64,000 nucleotides of DNA from Saposhnikovia divaricata (Eukaryota; Streptophyta; Magnoliopsida; Apiales; Apiaceae), in contig CM071597.1 of assembly GCA_036435485.1 (NCBI GenBank), positions 146,813,647 to 146,877,646 on the forward strand, read 5' to 3'. A program made the position numbers and the translations under genes. The notes beneath the pieces are model-generated. The model had not been told where the DNA came from and made no database searches. It was given only the letters and a program-made list of their open reading frames with translations. Positions 62,301 through 64,000 of this stretch are shown in pieces. The stretch's first letter is position 1; each line of letters begins with the position of its first letter.

Positions 62301-62867
62301 TTGGACAAGCTGGAATCAGTACAGTTGATTCATCAAAGAAGTCTAAATAAAGACTTTCTGCTGTATTTCAATGAGGATGGGACTGTTTACAAAGTTGGAG
62401 AGCATGACATTCACTTGAAAATGTATGAAGAACTGCAGTATGTTTTACATATTTTCAAAGTGAATAACAGTCGTACTTACCGAGCTGCAGAAGTGCTTAG
62501 ATACCAGATGGAAAGATCAAAGATGATTTGTGGAATTAAAGACAAGTCTGAATATGTACCAAAGTACTTAGATTACAAAGGAAGAATGGTTGAAATGAAG
62601 AGAAACAGTGCTAAGCTGAGAACTAATTTGGGTATCACTGTGCCTGAATTCAATTCAGAATCAGAAAAGTTATACTTTATCAGACTTGGAAATGAAATGA
62701 AGAAGAACAGCATCTATGATTTGAGATCAGCTATTTATCAGACAGATGGTACTGATTCTAAGCTTCGAGAGATCAAGCTACAGATGGAAAGAGCACTTGA
62801 AGTTGCAGAAGAGAGATTGCTAACAGAGTACTTGAGGACAGCATGGGATGTTGAAAGGATTAAGTAA
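59310..62867 (+). pseudogene. Sirevirus third ORF (so-called envelope-like), 1185 codons, one stop
   Basis: The frame runs from ATG 59310 (MASKPFTVLDLRFVP) to the stop at 62867, with an internal TAA at 59583-59585 (codon 92). Regions: a conserved globular N-terminal domain (to about codon 260), a Pro/Gln-rich stretch (about 265-335), basic nuclear-localisation-like clusters (KAKRGRVK, PLAKRRKL), a short PAE(D/V) triple repeat (about 435-455), an acidic middle, a coiled coil (about 670-740), a Lys-rich segment and a second ordered C-terminal domain (about 1000-1185). I see no signal peptide and no hydrophobic stretch long enough to cross a membrane, so an envelope role is not supported. Function unknown; the basic motifs suggest nucleic acid or nuclear contact. 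It lies between pol and the PPT, as in other Sireviruses. Confidence 0.85.
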
Positions 62868-63010
62868 TTTATGCTCTGTAAGTTTTTCATATTTTCTGTA
62901 ATTTTGTTAAGTATCAGTTTAAACTCTGTTTAGTTGTTAAACACTGTATATGATTATTTGTTTTTGACATCATCAATTATCTATTAACTTGTGCATTTTT
63001 GCTAATGAAC

Positions 63011-63024
63011 AAGTTGGGGGAGAT
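63011..63024 (+). other. Sirevirus polypurine tract
   Basis: AAGTTGGGGGAGAT directly before the 3' LTR. Similar GGGGGAG runs occur inside the element at about 56007, 56128, 56187 and 61576; several PPT-like motifs are a known Sirevirus trait. Confidence 0.85.
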
Positions 63025-63544
63025 TGTTAGATATAATTGATGTAATGTTTCCGTGTTTAAGTGTAACAGTGATATATCAGAGTTTAACTGGAAGGAAGTC
63101 AGAGTTTAGTAAAGTCTGATTGACAGAAGCTGGACAGAGTTTAGTAAAGTCTGTCTGGAAGCAGCGCGTACAGAGTCAACAGAAGATATTAGAGATCAAT
63201 TGAAGATTGATATGGAAGCGAGATCTTTGGAGACTGGATAGCTATCAAAGAGATCGAGTTGACTTAGGAGACGTGTGACAATCTGTAATTGATATCATTT
63301 TATAGCTGATTACTAGGAATATCAATTAACGATTGTATAGCAGCTGTATATTTTTATAAATACAGTTAGGTTAACCCTAGAAGGGTATCGTGCATCGAAT
63401 TATCTTTATTTTAACCTAGCAGCTCTTTGTGATAGTTTACATCACGAAGAGGGTTTTTAATATCAGAAGATTTAAAGTGCATAATCATCTTACTTGTTAA
63501 ACTCTCATACGAATTTGATTATTAATTGTGTATTCGGCCTAACA
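63025..63544 (+). repeat. 3' LTR of the Sirevirus (520 bp)
   Basis: Same length and ends as the 5' LTR, about eight substitutions, no indel seen. Followed by TATCT (63545-63549). Confidence 0.96.
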
Positions 63545-64000
63545 TATCTCTAAACCTTTCTAGTGAGCCAAGATCCATATTTCATCCCTTTTAAGGTCAG
63601 CTTTGGCTTTTCTCCTTAAAATGATTATTTAGGTAGACAACATTTGTCAATTATATCATATATAACTCTTGGATAGTTTGGTAGAACAACATTTGTTCAC
63701 ATAACAGCATTTGTTCCTATTCATCCAGTAAATCTTACCAAACTCTATGCCTCTAAGTTCACAATCCTATTGTGGTCAGTTAGTTAAGTCGAACCCAAAG
63801 GTCTAACATTTGAGTATCATTAACTTACTCGATCGCGCCTTACCAAGATAAACGAGGGTACTCCGCTTTGGCGCACCTACCCTTTGTCGATCTAGGTCTT
63901 GACGAGTGTTTCCCATTTGGAAGGCATCCTAAACTTAATATTTTGTTAGGGGTTTGTTTAAAACGACCATGATCCCATCATAAAGAGTTTCCCAATTTTT
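63545..64000 (-). other. Leader of the minus-strand copia element, outer part
   Basis: Continues the untranslated leader broken at 51716. No coding frame seen; the 5' LTR and PBS must lie beyond the window. A leader longer than 600 bp fits Angela/BARE-type elements. Confidence 0.7.

Larger units (their letters stand above)
51712..63549 (+). mobile_element. Complete Sirevirus (Ty1/copia, Maximus/SIRE lineage) with TSD TATCT
   Basis: The element spans 51717-63544 (11.8 kb) between 5-bp duplications TATCT (51712-51716 and 63545-63549), nested in the leader of the older copia. Order: LTR, PBS, gag, pol, about 1.4 kb of spacer, a large third ORF, PPT, LTR. The two 520-bp LTRs differ at about eight positions by eye (near 1.5%), so insertion is recent. 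Even so, gag, pol and the third ORF hold one, two and one premature stops. The RNase H sequence GCKIDRKSTSG and the third ORF are typical of Sireviruses. Confidence 0.96.

Noticed and set aside
59310..62867. Viral-type envelope gene
   Set aside because: No signal peptide, membrane span or glycoprotein-like cysteine pattern is visible; the name comes only from its position after pol.
1..64000. tRNA genes, CRISPR arrays, organelle DNA or other RNA genes
   Set aside because: None was recognised by eye; the TGGTATCAGAGC-like hits are primer binding sites of retrotransposons, not tRNA genes.

Overview
This is a 64 kb piece of nuclear DNA from a flowering plant, most likely a eudicot. The evidence is one intron-containing gene for the mitochondrial ATP synthase gamma subunit (nine exons, all introns GT-AG) in AT-rich DNA that is otherwise almost entirely LTR retrotransposons, small DNA transposons and satellites. 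The species cannot be named from the sequence.

Layout. 1-7225: 3' part of a Ty3/gypsy chromovirus (Tekay/Del type), pol broken by two stop codons, followed by an unusually long 4.5 kb 3' LTR. 7226-13380: AT-rich intergenic DNA with a non-autonomous hAT-like element (7737-8657, 8-bp target duplication), a 674-bp tandem duplication, and a second TIR element (12034-12808, 8-bp duplication). 13396-17994: the ATP synthase gamma gene, with a site II / telo-box promoter typical of plant nuclear genes for mitochondrial proteins. 17995-22133: intergenic DNA, a seven-monomer satellite of about 175 bp split by a solo LTR (5-bp target duplication CAACC), and a truncated Sirevirus fragment. 22122-46058: the main structure, a head-to-tail array of one minus-strand Tekay-like element in which neighbours share LTRs: five LTRs (about 2.6 kb) alternate with four complete and one cut internal regions (about 2.3 kb). 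46059 to beyond 64000: a minus-strand Ty1/copia element (Angela-like guess) inserted in the fifth internal region; its single gag-pol frame has four internal stops. 51717-63544: a complete, young plus-strand Sirevirus inserted in that copia element (520-bp LTRs with about 8 differences, 5-bp target duplication TATCT).

Order of events read from the nesting: satellite and Sirevirus fragment, then the tandem LTR array, then the minus-strand copia, then the young Sirevirus. No autonomous element in the window has an unbroken set of genes.

Items most worth a second look: (1) the shared-LTR array, with a homogenised core and a mosaic fourth LTR; (2) the octamer AAACTCTG, present about 30 times on both strands throughout the young Sirevirus, in several reading frames and in near-palindromes of its LTRs; (3) a 1185-codon third Sirevirus ORF with nuclear-type basic motifs and a coiled coil but no membrane segment, so the usual 'envelope-like' label has no support here, preceded by a G-box region; (4) a small basic ORF conserved near the end of the LTRs of two diverged Tekay families; (5) the same stop plus CAG arrangement at the gag-pol junction of two diverged Sirevirus copies.
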